Shown here in pieces: positions 19,648 to 28,229 of a stretch of 37,892 nucleotides of DNA. The stretch's first letter is position 1; the number at the start of each line of letters is the position of its first letter. Under the pieces are notes generated by a model that saw only the letters and a list, made by a program, of their open reading frames with translations, searched no databases and was not told where the DNA came from. The position numbers and the translations under genes were made by a program. Origin of the DNA: Balneolales bacterium (GTDB lineage: Bacteria > Bacteroidota > Rhodothermia > Balneolales > Cyclonatronaceae); assembly GCA_007125355.1 (NCBI GenBank), contig SLDG01000217.1, forward strand, positions 1 through 37,892, in the 5' to 3' direction.

Positions 19648-20823
19648 ATGGTACATAGTTTTAAACAAGGCTGGCAGACATTAAAGAGCATCTTTACTGG
19701 GATGGGGATAACCATCCGCCATTTTTTCGGTCCTTCGGTAACATTACAGTATCCGGATGAAAGAGATGTACTACCAAAACTTGCCCGCAGCAAACTGTTT
19801 GTAAATATTGATGATTGCATTGGATGCAATCTGTGCGCCAGAGCATGCCCCGTTAACTGTATTGACATAGAAACGGTTAAAGCCGGCGCGGACGTAGATT
19901 TGGGAAAGACCTCAAATGGCAGCCAAAAACGTTTATGGATTTCCCGTTTCGTCATTGATATGGCCAAGTGTATGTACTGCGATTTATGTACATATCCGTG
20001 TCCGACCGATTGTATTTATATGGTTCAGGAATATGAATATTCTGACTTTAACCGCGATAATCTGGTCTATAAATTCAGCAACCTTACCCCGGAAAAAATT
20101 GCTGAAGTGAAAGAAACGGCAAGGATTGAAGCTGAAGAAGCTGAGAAAAAGAAAGCCGAAGAAGCCGCAGCCAAAGCTGCCAGGGCGAGTAAAGCTTCTG
20201 ATTCACGGCCGTCATCTGTACCAGGTGCCGCAAGAGGTATCCCGGGATCAGCAAAAGGAATCCCCGGGAAAGCTAAAGGAATTCCGGGCGCATCAAAAGG
20301 GGTGCCGGGCAAGGCTCAAGGTATTCCCGGTGCTGCGAAAAGCATCCCTGGAAAAGCTAAAGGGATACCGGGTGCGGCGAAAGGAGTACCCGGCAAAGCA
20401 AAGAGTATCCCCGGAACAGCGAAAGGAGTACCGGGTGCCGCTAAAAGTGTCCCAACTGCGGCCAAAGGCGTACCGGGTAAAGCAAAGGGTGTTCCGGGTG
20501 CGGCGAAAGGAGTTCCCGGCAAAGCCAAAAGCGTTCCAACCGCGGCTAAGAACGTGCCAGGTAAAGCAAAGAGTATTCCCGGAACTGCAAAGGGAGTGCC
20601 CGGGAAGGCTAAAAGTGTTCCAACTTCAGCCAAAAGCGTGCCCGGGAAGGCAAAGAGTGTCCCCGGTACAGCTAAGAGCGTACCAGGAAAAGCAAAAGGG
20701 GTTCCCGGCAAAGCAAAAGGAGTTCCGGGTGGCGGAGCTGCCAAGGTTCCGGGCAAATCTACTGCAAAACAAGTACCGGGCAAAAAACCGCCAAAAGAAA
20801 ATAAAGACAACAATACCGACTGA
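19648..20823 (+). CDS. nuoI: NADH-quinone oxidoreductase subunit I with long basic heptapeptide-repeat C-terminal tail
   Basis: Two 4Fe-4S motifs 'CIGCNLCARACPVNCID' and 'CMYCDLCTYPCPTDCIY'; charged helix 'EVKETARIEAEEAEKKKAEEAAAKAARASKA'; then about 25 heptads such as KGVPGKA. Confidence 0.95.
   Translation: MVHSFKQGWQTLKSIFTGMGITIRHFFGPSVTLQYPDERDVLPKLARSKLFVNIDDCIGCNLCARACPVNCIDIETVKAGADVDLGKTSNGSQKRLWISRFVIDMAKCMYCDLCTYPCPTDCIYMVQEYEYSDFNRDNLVYKFSNLTPEKIAEVKETARIEAEEAEKKKAEEAAAKAARASKASDSRPSSVPGAARGIPGSAKGIPGKAKGIPGASKGVPGKAQGIPGAAKSIPGKAKGIPGAAKGVPGKAKSIPGTAKGVPGAAKSVPTAAKGVPGKAKGVPGAAKGVPGKAKSVPTAAKNVPGKAKSIPGTAKGVPGKAKSVPTSAKSVPGKAKSVPGTAKSVPGKAKGVPGKAKGVPGGGAAKVPGKSTAKQVPGKKPPKENKDNNTD
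20212..20736 (+). repeat. 21-bp period coding tandem repeat (about 25 heptapeptides) in nuoI
   Basis: SSVPGAA RGIPGSA KGIPGKA ... KGVPGKA KGVPGGG read in the nuoI frame; 25 x 21 bp = 525 bp, degenerate at the nucleotide level. Confidence 0.95.
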
Positions 20824-21326
20824 TGGAATTAACAACTCTTTTATTTTACTTCTTTTCACTGCTCACTATTGGCAGTGCCATTTTCATGGTGTTCAGTAAA
20901 AACATCGTTCATGCCGCATTCGCGTTGATGTTTACCCTTCTTGGCGTAGCAGCACTTTATGTGTTGCTGTTTGCAGATTTCATCGCGGCAACCCAAATTT
21001 TGGTCTATGTCGGGGGAATTCTCATCCTCATCCTTTTCGGCGTGATGCTCACCACAAAGGGCTTCACCGACAACCTGAAAACACTGACCACAAACCTGCG
21101 TCCTGTTTCTGTTGTCATGACCCTCGTTGCGGCCGGAATGATATATGTACTGCTTACCACAACATGGCCTGTAGCAGAAATAGCAGAACCCGAAGGTACC
21201 ATCACCGGGCTTGGCACACTCTTGTTGAAAGAATACATCCTGCCGTTTCAGGTAACCGGGGTACTGTTGCTCGTCGCCATTATTGGCGCGCTGCTGATGG
21301 CAACCAAAGTTAAACATCAACAATAA
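20823..21326 (+). CDS. nuoJ: NADH-quinone oxidoreductase subunit J
   Basis: 'NIVHAAFALMFTLLGVAALYVLLFADFIAATQILVYVGGILILILFGVML'; overlaps the nuoI stop. Confidence 0.96.
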   Translation: MELTTLLFYFFSLLTIGSAIFMVFSKNIVHAAFALMFTLLGVAALYVLLFADFIAATQILVYVGGILILILFGVMLTTKGFTDNLKTLTTNLRPVSVVMTLVAAGMIYVLLTTTWPVAEIAEPEGTITGLGTLLLKEYILPFQVTGVLLLVAIIGALLMATKVKHQQ

Positions 21327-21341
21327 AAAGCGCTCAGAATC

Positions 21342-21677
21342 ATGGAAAATGAACTTATTCAATGGCTGTCGCAACCGGGGTTAACCCACTACCTGATGAT
21401 CGGGGCGTTATTGTTTTGCATCGGTATCACACTTGTCCTCACACGAAGGAACGTGATTATGATTCTAATGGGGATTGAGCTCATCCTGAATTCCGTAAAC
21501 CTGAATTTTATCGCGTTCAGCCGGTTCAGTGTCATTACACTCGACGGCCACCTGACCGCTTTATTCCTGATCATACTTGCCGCCGCCGAAGCCGCAGTTG
21601 CACTCGCCATTGTCCTCAATATCTATAATCGTTTCAAAACCATAGATATCGACGAAATAAGCTTATTGAAAGGGTAA
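21342..21677 (+). CDS. nuoK: NADH-quinone oxidoreductase subunit K
   Basis: 'RRNVIMILMGIELILNSVNLNFIAFSRF', 'LFLIILAAAEAAVALAIVLNIYNRFKTIDID'. Confidence 0.96.
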   Translation: MENELIQWLSQPGLTHYLMIGALLFCIGITLVLTRRNVIMILMGIELILNSVNLNFIAFSRFSVITLDGHLTALFLIILAAAEAAVALAIVLNIYNRFKTIDIDEISLLKG

Positions 21678-21683
21678 TCGCGT

Positions 21684-23744
21684 ATGGAGCAAAGCATGTT
21701 ACATCTTTCCCTTCTCATTCTTTTCATCCCGCTTGCCGGGTTCCTGATTCTTGTATTCTTCGGCAAAAAACTGCCCCGACAGGGCGATTGGCTCGGAACC
21801 TCCCTCATTGGAATAACCCTGCTTATGGCGCTTTATATGCTTATAAGTAAAATTTCTTCCATGTCCACCGAGACACTCACCTATTCGGCTTCATGGGTTA
21901 TTCTGAGAAATTCATCTTTTGGCGCCACGAGTATTGACCTTGGGTTTATGATAGACAATCTCACAGTTGTGATGCTTGTTGTGGTGATGCTCGTCAGTTT
22001 TCTGGTGCATCTGTTTTCTATCGGTTACATGAAGGGGGATGCCCGCTACTCCCGCTATTTTGCGTATTTGGGATTGTTCACATTTTCAATGACCGGCATC
22101 GTGCTGACCCACAACCTGTTGATGATGTATATCTTCTGGGAGTTGGTTGGCGTAAGCTCCTATCTGTTAATTGGATTCTGGTACGAGAAAAAATCAGCCA
22201 CTAACGCGGCATCCAAAGCGTTTATCGTTAACCGGATTGGGGATGCGGGGATGTTTATCGGGATCATGATTCTGTTCATCCACTTCTCCACATTTACATT
22301 TGAACCGATTTTCAGCGGACTTGCCGCCGGTGACCTTCCCTTCCAAAGCACGGCTTGGTTAACGGCAGCCGGAATTCTCATTTTCTGTGGTGCAGTCGGT
22401 AAATCCGCGCAGTTCCCGCTTCATGTGTGGCTGCCCGATGCGATGGAAGGCCCGACGCCCGTGAGCGCGCTCATCCATGCGGCTACCATGGTCGCTGCCG
22501 GTGTGTATCTGATTGCACGAATGTTCCCGATGCTCACTGCCGAGGCGCTGATTGTTATCGCGTACATTGGCGCCATCACAGCTCTTATTGCAGCTACCAT
22601 AGCGCTTACGCAATACGATATTAAAAAAGTACTGGCGTATTCTACCATTAGTCAGCTTGGCTTTATGGTTATGGCGCTCGGGCTTGGAGCGTTCGCCGCC
22701 GGATTCATGCACCTGGTTACCCACGCCGCTTTCAAAGCCGGCCTATTCCTCGGCGCCGGAAGTGTAATCTTTGCCATGCACAACGCCCTGCACAAGAAAA
22801 ACGACCATCATACCGATGCGCAGGATATCCGGAACATGGGCGGACTCAAAAGCAGGATGCCCGTCACCTATTGGACATTCCTCATTTTTACGCTTGCCAT
22901 TGCCGGTGTTCCGCTGACTTCCGGTTTCCTCAGTAAAGACGAAATTCTCGCAGGCACATTGGCATTCAGCTCGCTGAACGGACATTATCTGCTCCCAATC
23001 ATCGCGTTCACGGTTGCCGGAATGACCGCTTTCTACATGTTCCGTTTGTTCATTCTCACTTTCCACGGCAATCACGCCGACGAAAGCCGGATTTCCGGTT
23101 TGATGGAATCGCCACTGACCATGACCATCCCGCTGCTGATTCTGGCAGGGCTTTCTACATTCGTTTTTTACAGTTTCAATCCGCTCGGTGCATCGGGTGG
23201 ATGGTTCTTCAGCGCCATTGAGCGTCCGGCGAGCATGATTCCCGAAGCCCTGCAACCTGCAAGTGCCGAAATCTTTAATCAGGCAGTAAAAGCGCTGCAC
23301 ACTCCGGCGCTGATCCTGTCTGTTCTGATAGCCGGTGCCGGTATTTTTGGGGCAGTTTGGGTTTATGAATGGAAAAAGTCAAGCGCGGATGTCATCTCCC
23401 AAAATTTCGGTGCTTTATACAAGGGCGCTTTCAACAAATGGTATTTCGATGAAATGTACCAATACGTTTTTGTCGGCGGTACATTCATCCTCACAAAAAT
23501 ATTACGATGGTTCGATGAAAAGATTATCGACGGAATCGTAAACGGAGCGGCAACACTTTCCGAAAGATTCTCTGTTATGAACCGCTGGTTTGACGAGAAT
23601 ATCATTGACGGCCTGGTGAATTTCACCGCATGGTTCATGGGAATTTTAGGATTTGTACTGCGCAGACTCCAAACAGGAAAAATTCAACACTACCTGGCCT
23701 TCGTGGTTCTGGGGGTACTCGTTTTTTACTTCATATTTGTCTGA
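21684..23744 (+). CDS. nuoL: NADH-quinone oxidoreductase subunit L
   Basis: 'YFAYLGLFTFSMTGIVLTHNLLMMYIFWELVGVSSYLLIGFW', 'QFPLHVWLPDAMEGPTPVSALIHAATMVAAGVYL'. Confidence 0.97.
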   Translation: MEQSMLHLSLLILFIPLAGFLILVFFGKKLPRQGDWLGTSLIGITLLMALYMLISKISSMSTETLTYSASWVILRNSSFGATSIDLGFMIDNLTVVMLVVVMLVSFLVHLFSIGYMKGDARYSRYFAYLGLFTFSMTGIVLTHNLLMMYIFWELVGVSSYLLIGFWYEKKSATNAASKAFIVNRIGDAGMFIGIMILFIHFSTFTFEPIFSGLAAGDLPFQSTAWLTAAGILIFCGAVGKSAQFPLHVWLPDAMEGPTPVSALIHAATMVAAGVYLIARMFPMLTAEALIVIAYIGAITALIAATIALTQYDIKKVLAYSTISQLGFMVMALGLGAFAAGFMHLVTHAAFKAGLFLGAGSVIFAMHNALHKKNDHHTDAQDIRNMGGLKSRMPVTYWTFLIFTLAIAGVPLTSGFLSKDEILAGTLAFSSLNGHYLLPIIAFTVAGMTAFYMFRLFILTFHGNHADESRISGLMESPLTMTIPLLILAGLSTFVFYSFNPLGASGGWFFSAIERPASMIPEALQPASAEIFNQAVKALHTPALILSVLIAGAGIFGAVWVYEWKKSSADVISQNFGALYKGAFNKWYFDEMYQYVFVGGTFILTKILRWFDEKIIDGIVNGAATLSERFSVMNRWFDENIIDGLVNFTAWFMGILGFVLRRLQTGKIQHYLAFVVLGVLVFYFIFV

Positions 23745-23787
23745 TAATTCAATGTTTGTAAGAATTACTTTAATGTAGGTTTATGAT

Positions 23788-25374
23788 ATGGAACTTCAAT
23801 TTTTAGGAATAGGCATACTCACCTGGATACTCTTTCTGCCGATTGCAGGCCTTATTATCATCCTGCTGATTCCGGGTGACAAATTAAAGGCTATTCGGAT
23901 TACCGCAACGGCCATTACCGGCATACAGGTTATTCTTGCTGCCGTAATTTTCAGGCATTTCGACCGTGCTATTGAAGGCATAAACTCCATCGAAGGCTTT
24001 CAGTTTGTAGAAAAATACAGGTGGATTACCGTCGAAGCCGTGCCGTGGTTTGGTCGCATAGAAATCAACTACTTCCTCGGAATTGACGGCCTGAGTGTGC
24101 TTATGGTCATCCTAACCGCGTTGATAGGTTTCATTGGCGCGATTTCATCATGGACAATCAAAAAACAGGTAAAGGGATATTTCGCCCTGTACATGCTGCT
24201 TGTTACTGGTATGATGGGCGTTTTCGTAGCCCTCGACTTTTTCCTCTTTTTTATTTTTTGGGAAGTAATGCTCCTGCCCATGTATTTCCTCATTGGCATC
24301 TGGGGCGGCCCGAGAAGAGAATACGCTGCCATCAAATTTTTCCTCTACACATTTGTCGGCGGTATTTTGATGATGCTTGTGATGCTTGCACTATATTTCA
24401 GTGTGGCCGTGCCCGATCCCGAAACCGGCGAAATGTATCACACCTTCAACATCCTGCACATGATGAATCCCGCCTACTATGTCGAGGGTTCCATACTTGC
24501 CGGCGTAGATACCACATGGCGCTATGTCGCGTGGATGGCATTGTTCATAAATTTCGCCATCAAAATCCCGCTGTTCCCGTTCCACACCTGGCTGCCCGAT
24601 GCCCACGTGGAAGCCCCGACCCCTATCAGTGTGATTCTGGCAGGCGTACTTTTGAAACTCGGAACCTACGGATTGTTGCGAATCAGCTTCCCGATTTTCC
24701 CGGACGCGACAATGTACTTCATGATTTTCATGGCCGTCTTAGGAATGATAAGCATTATTTACGGAGCCTTCTGTGCGCTTGCTCAGGATGATTTCAAAAA
24801 GCTGATTGCCTATTCTTCCATCAGTCACATGGGAATTGTGGTCATTGGTATTGCCGCGCTAAATACGCAGGGTATGGTCGGCGGCGTGCTGCAAATGTTC
24901 AATCACGGGATTATTACAGCCGTGCTTTTCCTGATGGTCGGCGTGGTGTACGACCGCACCGGCAAACGCGGGCTGTACGATTTTGGCGGCTTGGCGAATC
25001 AAATGCCAAAATACACCGGCATCGCCATGATAGGTTTATTCGCCGCACTTGGCCTGCCGGGATTAAATGGCTTTGTGAGTGAGCTGTTCTCTTTCCTTGG
25101 CGCATTCGAAGCTTACCGCTGGATTGCCATAGTTTCTGTCTTTGGCATCATCATAACAGCCGGTTACATTTTATGGACACTCCAACGTGTTTTCCTTGGC
25201 AACACACCGGAACACCTTACAAGCCTGAAAGACCTCACCACCCGCGAAATGGTCTGCTTCGTGCCACTGATTATTCTCATAATCCTGCTTGGTGTATATC
25301 CTGCACCCGCCATTGAGCTTATGAATACCTCGCTGAGCTATCTAACTCAAATCGTGACCGTTCCGGCGTACTAA
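23788..25374 (+). CDS. nuoM: NADH-quinone oxidoreductase subunit M
   Basis: 'FFLFFIFWEVMLLPMYFLIGIWGG', 'PLFPFHTWLPDAHVEAPTPISVILAGVLLKLGTYGLLR', 'LIAYSSISHMGIVVIG'. Confidence 0.97.
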   Translation: MELQFLGIGILTWILFLPIAGLIIILLIPGDKLKAIRITATAITGIQVILAAVIFRHFDRAIEGINSIEGFQFVEKYRWITVEAVPWFGRIEINYFLGIDGLSVLMVILTALIGFIGAISSWTIKKQVKGYFALYMLLVTGMMGVFVALDFFLFFIFWEVMLLPMYFLIGIWGGPRREYAAIKFFLYTFVGGILMMLVMLALYFSVAVPDPETGEMYHTFNILHMMNPAYYVEGSILAGVDTTWRYVAWMALFINFAIKIPLFPFHTWLPDAHVEAPTPISVILAGVLLKLGTYGLLRISFPIFPDATMYFMIFMAVLGMISIIYGAFCALAQDDFKKLIAYSSISHMGIVVIGIAALNTQGMVGGVLQMFNHGIITAVLFLMVGVVYDRTGKRGLYDFGGLANQMPKYTGIAMIGLFAALGLPGLNGFVSELFSFLGAFEAYRWIAIVSVFGIIITAGYILWTLQRVFLGNTPEHLTSLKDLTTREMVCFVPLIILIILLGVYPAPAIELMNTSLSYLTQIVTVPAY

Positions 25375-25426
25375 GGTGAAAAAATATGACAGATTACAAG
25401 ATAAATTTAAATAAGATCTTAATTAC

Positions 25427-26911
25427 ATGAGCGAACATGTTCTGAATAGCATCGGATTATTTGTGCCTGAAATCATTCTGGTGGCATCGCTGTGTATTAT
25501 CATTGTGGCTGATCTCCTCCTGAAAAAACGCACACATGCAGGTGGATGGATCCTGCTGGCTTCTCTTGTGCTCTGCTTTTTCGCATTCAGTGCGCAATCG
25601 GGCATAAATACCTCTGCTTTTTTCGCGATGATTGCGGTTGATCCGTTTTCGGTGTTTTTTAAAGTAATTCTGGTGATTTCGGGGATTTTTATAGTGTTGT
25701 TTTCTATGCAGAATAAAGAGCTAATCCCCTATAAAAACCGCATTGGCGAATATTACATGCTTATTGCCGGCATGATGCTGGGCATGTTCCTTATGGTCAG
25801 TTCCACAAACTTGCTGATGATGTACCTCGCTTTTGAAATGACGAGTATCTGCTCGTATGTGCTTGTGGGATTCACCAAAAAATCCATTCGGTCGGCGGAG
25901 TCATCCATCAAGTACATCATTTACGGTTCGGTAAGTTCGGGGATTATGATTTACGGGATGTCGCTGATCTACGGGATGTCAGGCAGCCTGAATATTTTTG
26001 AAATCGGCGCCGCACTTTCAGGTTTGGAATCGGCGCCCATTTTTTCGATGGCCGTATTGATGATTACCGCGGGGATTGGATTTAAGATCGCGCTCGTGCC
26101 GTTCCATTTCTGGGCTCCTGATGTGTACGAAGGCGCTCCTATGGCCATCACCGCGCTTCTTGCCGTAACATCTAAAATCGCTGCCGTTGCCATGCTCATC
26201 AGGCTGTTCCGGGTTTCATTTACCGGTGTGGATGCCACAGGCATGATGGCCATCATCCCCGAAGGAATCCGCTGGGATATGATGCTTGCCGTAATGGCCG
26301 CCGCCGCCATGATTCTCGGTAATCTCGCAGCGCTTTGGCAGGATAACATCAAACGGATGCTTGCTTATTCGAGCATTGCCCATGCCGGTTATATTATTAT
26401 GGGCGTAGTGGTCCTCACCGATCAGGGCATTTCGGCTGTGATGCTCTACGCGTTTATGTACCTTTTTATGAATCTCGGCACGTTTTACATGGCTATGCTG
26501 TACGCCAACAAGTTCAGCACGGAATCCATAGAAGGCTACAAGGGTATAGGCTACCGAGCGCCATTTACCGCCGTTGCACTGACCATCTTTTTGGTGTCGC
26601 TTACCGGACTACCACCAACTGCAGGATTCATAGCCAAACTGTATATCTTCGGTGCTGCCATAAACGCCGGCTGGATTTGGCTGGTACTTGTTGCCGGTGT
26701 AATGACTATCGTATCGCTGTTTTACTACATCAGGGTCGCCCGAAATATGTTTTTGTACAAACCCGAAGGTGAAACCGAACCGGTGCGTTTTGATAATTTC
26801 ACAACAGCCATAGTTCTGTTACTGCTGACTCCTGTTCTTGTGCTCGGCGTTTACTTTACGCCTGTTCTTGAATTCATAAAACATTCGCTTGTCATGTTTG
26901 GAGTGCAATAA
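25427..26911 (+). CDS. nuoN: NADH-quinone oxidoreductase subunit N
   Basis: 'LLMMYLAFEMTSICSYVLVGFTKKSIRSAESSIKYIIYGSVSSGIMIYGMSL', 'VPFHFWAPDVYEGAPMAITALLAVTSKIAA', 'RMLAYSSIAHAGYIIMG'. Confidence 0.97.
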   Translation: MSEHVLNSIGLFVPEIILVASLCIIIVADLLLKKRTHAGGWILLASLVLCFFAFSAQSGINTSAFFAMIAVDPFSVFFKVILVISGIFIVLFSMQNKELIPYKNRIGEYYMLIAGMMLGMFLMVSSTNLLMMYLAFEMTSICSYVLVGFTKKSIRSAESSIKYIIYGSVSSGIMIYGMSLIYGMSGSLNIFEIGAALSGLESAPIFSMAVLMITAGIGFKIALVPFHFWAPDVYEGAPMAITALLAVTSKIAAVAMLIRLFRVSFTGVDATGMMAIIPEGIRWDMMLAVMAAAAMILGNLAALWQDNIKRMLAYSSIAHAGYIIMGVVVLTDQGISAVMLYAFMYLFMNLGTFYMAMLYANKFSTESIEGYKGIGYRAPFTAVALTIFLVSLTGLPPTAGFIAKLYIFGAAINAGWIWLVLVAGVMTIVSLFYYIRVARNMFLYKPEGETEPVRFDNFTTAIVLLLLTPVLVLGVYFTPVLEFIKHSLVMFGVQ

Positions 26912-26933
26912 TCAACCCGAATAAAATAACATT

Positions 26934-27356
26934 ATGAAAATTGAACAAATAAAGGATTTATTCTCTCAAGGAGAAGAAAATCTCAAAGGCGCTGAAAACG
27001 AACTTTATCGTCCATCTTCAGATGTGGTTAACTATGCCGTTTGTGTGAATGGAAGGAAAGCCATCCATTATTTTATGGCTTGTTTATATCTCTATTATTG
27101 TGATGAAAACAATGATACCCCTGCAGAAGACCCGGTTATTGAAGAAATGCTGGAGTACTGCAAACAGCACAATAAAACGCTGAAAGAGATGGATTTTTCA
27201 CAGCTCAACTGTATGGGTAAAGATGTTCGGAAAACCGATGATTTTTATTGTTGTAACGATGTAAAAACGGTGTCATCCTGTACAAAGCTGGCAAGCGATG
27301 TCCGCACAATTTTTGTGAATGAAGCCGGTAACGGCAATACTGATTTTTTGAACTAA
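26934..27356 (+). CDS. Cysteine-rich HEPN-like protein
   Basis: 140 aa, helical, 'SSDVVNYAVCVNGRKAIHYFMACLYLYY' resembles the HEPN core; 8 Cys; 22 bp after nuoN on the same strand. Confidence 0.55.
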   Translation: MKIEQIKDLFSQGEENLKGAENELYRPSSDVVNYAVCVNGRKAIHYFMACLYLYYCDENNDTPAEDPVIEEMLEYCKQHNKTLKEMDFSQLNCMGKDVRKTDDFYCCNDVKTVSSCTKLASDVRTIFVNEAGNGNTDFLN

Positions 27357-27379
27357 AATATAAATTTGCCGTACCTTTG
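27347..27379 (+). promoter_or_regulatory. Bacteroidota-type promoter (TTTG / TAnnTTTG) upstream of the Rrf2 gene
   Basis: TTTG at 27347-27350, 21-nt spacer, TACCTTTG at 27372-27379; matches the -33/-7 style known from Bacteroidota. Confidence 0.5.
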
Positions 27380-27453
27380 TGCTCTGCTTAATCTTGTTGA
27401 GTAAACACAAAATATGTTAATCGACCTTTGAATCTCAATTAAAAACTGAACAG

Positions 27454-27909
27454 ATGTTTTCTACATCATGCCATTACGCGTTACAGGCTATGATTTTTAT
27501 AGCCTTAAAATCTGACGGAAACAAAAATGTGGACCTCACAAGTATTTCCACAGAATTAGATATTCCCAAACATTTCCTTAGTAAAATCCTTCAGATGCTG
27601 GTAAAGCACCGGCTACTTAATTCAATGAAAGGCCCCACGGGCGGCTTCAGCCTGAAAACACCGGCAGATAAAATTACGCTTATCAAAGTCGTTGAAATTG
27701 TAGATGGGCTTGATGTCTTCAACCGCTGCGGAATTGGATTTAAAGAGTGCGATGACCAAAACCCGTGTCCGATTCATTTCGAATTTTGTCAGGTCAGGGA
27801 ACAAATTCAGGAGGTATTCGAGTCCAAAACCCTCGAACAACTAAAACAAGACATCCTCGACGGCAAAAGCATCATAAGCCCCGATTTGACGGAGAAATTA
27901 GCGAAGTAA
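27454..27909 (+). CDS. Rrf2-family transcriptional regulator with probable Fe-S cysteine triad
   Basis: 'HYALQAMIFIALKSDGN...ISTELDIPKHFLSKILQMLVKHRLLNSMKGPTGGFSL' wHTH plus 'CGIGFKECDDQNPC' (C-x6-C-x5-C). Confidence 0.92.
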   Translation: MFSTSCHYALQAMIFIALKSDGNKNVDLTSISTELDIPKHFLSKILQMLVKHRLLNSMKGPTGGFSLKTPADKITLIKVVEIVDGLDVFNRCGIGFKECDDQNPCPIHFEFCQVREQIQEVFESKTLEQLKQDILDGKSIISPDLTEKLAK

Positions 27910-27925
27910 AAACAGACCCCTGCCT

Positions 27926-28229
27926 ACCCCGGATTATTCACCAAAGCCTGCCCCGACTAATTCGGGGAAATTTTCTCGTTAGAAAGGCGAAGGGGGAAAA
28001 TCCGCGGAAGGGTACCTGAGTACCCTGAGCATGATTTTTCAACTTCAACGCGGCTAACGTGGAAATTTCACTTCGTGGGAATCGCTTCGCCTGCCTGCCG
28101 ATGCAGTCAGGCAGGCTCGGTGCGCAGCATGTCAACCACACCCAAGTTTGAGTGAATGCAGTATTTATCTATATCATCAGTATGCAATGGTTTATGCTTT
28201 AATTTACATACTTTCGTGAATAATTCGGG
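27926..28229 (-). repeat. TIR-bounded intergenic repeat element, copy 2, with internal insertion
   Basis: CCGGATTATTCACCAAAGCCTGCCC ... ACTTTCGTGAATAATTCGGG is the reverse complement of copy 1 apart from about 90 bp extra; shares TTCACTTCGTGGGAATCGCTTCGCCTGCCTGCCGATGCAGTCAGGCAGGCTCGGTG. Confidence 0.8.

Noticed and set aside
20212-20736. Possible CRISPR-like array
   Set aside because: Contiguous 21-bp coding tandem repeats without spacers, in frame with nuoI.
20316-20813. Antisense ORFs across the nuoI repeat (LPGTPFAVPG...)
   Set aside because: Mirror of the GC-rich repeat codons on the opposite strand, a by-product of repeat periodicity.
20126-20899. Long +2-frame ORF (257 aa) overlapping nuoI
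   Set aside because: The 21-bp period is divisible by 3, so stop-free frames propagate through the array; the encoded Arg/Lys-rich sequence has no family signature.
22359-23300. Antisense ORFs over nuoL (121 aa and 185 aa)
   Set aside because: Shadow ORFs on the strand opposite a high-confidence conserved gene; His/Arg/Gly-rich nonsense composition.
24150-24791. 213-aa plus-strand ORF overlapping nuoM in another frame
   Set aside because: nuoM frame is unambiguous; alternate frame is Arg/His/Cys-rich without homology cues.
26934-27356. HEPN toxin-antitoxin call
   Set aside because: No adjacent MNT/antitoxin ORF, and the canonical HEPN Rx4-6H motif is not clearly present.
27765-28019. 84-aa ORF overlapping the rrf2 3' end
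   Set aside because: Out of frame with rrf2 and extends into the repeat element; no recognisable domain.
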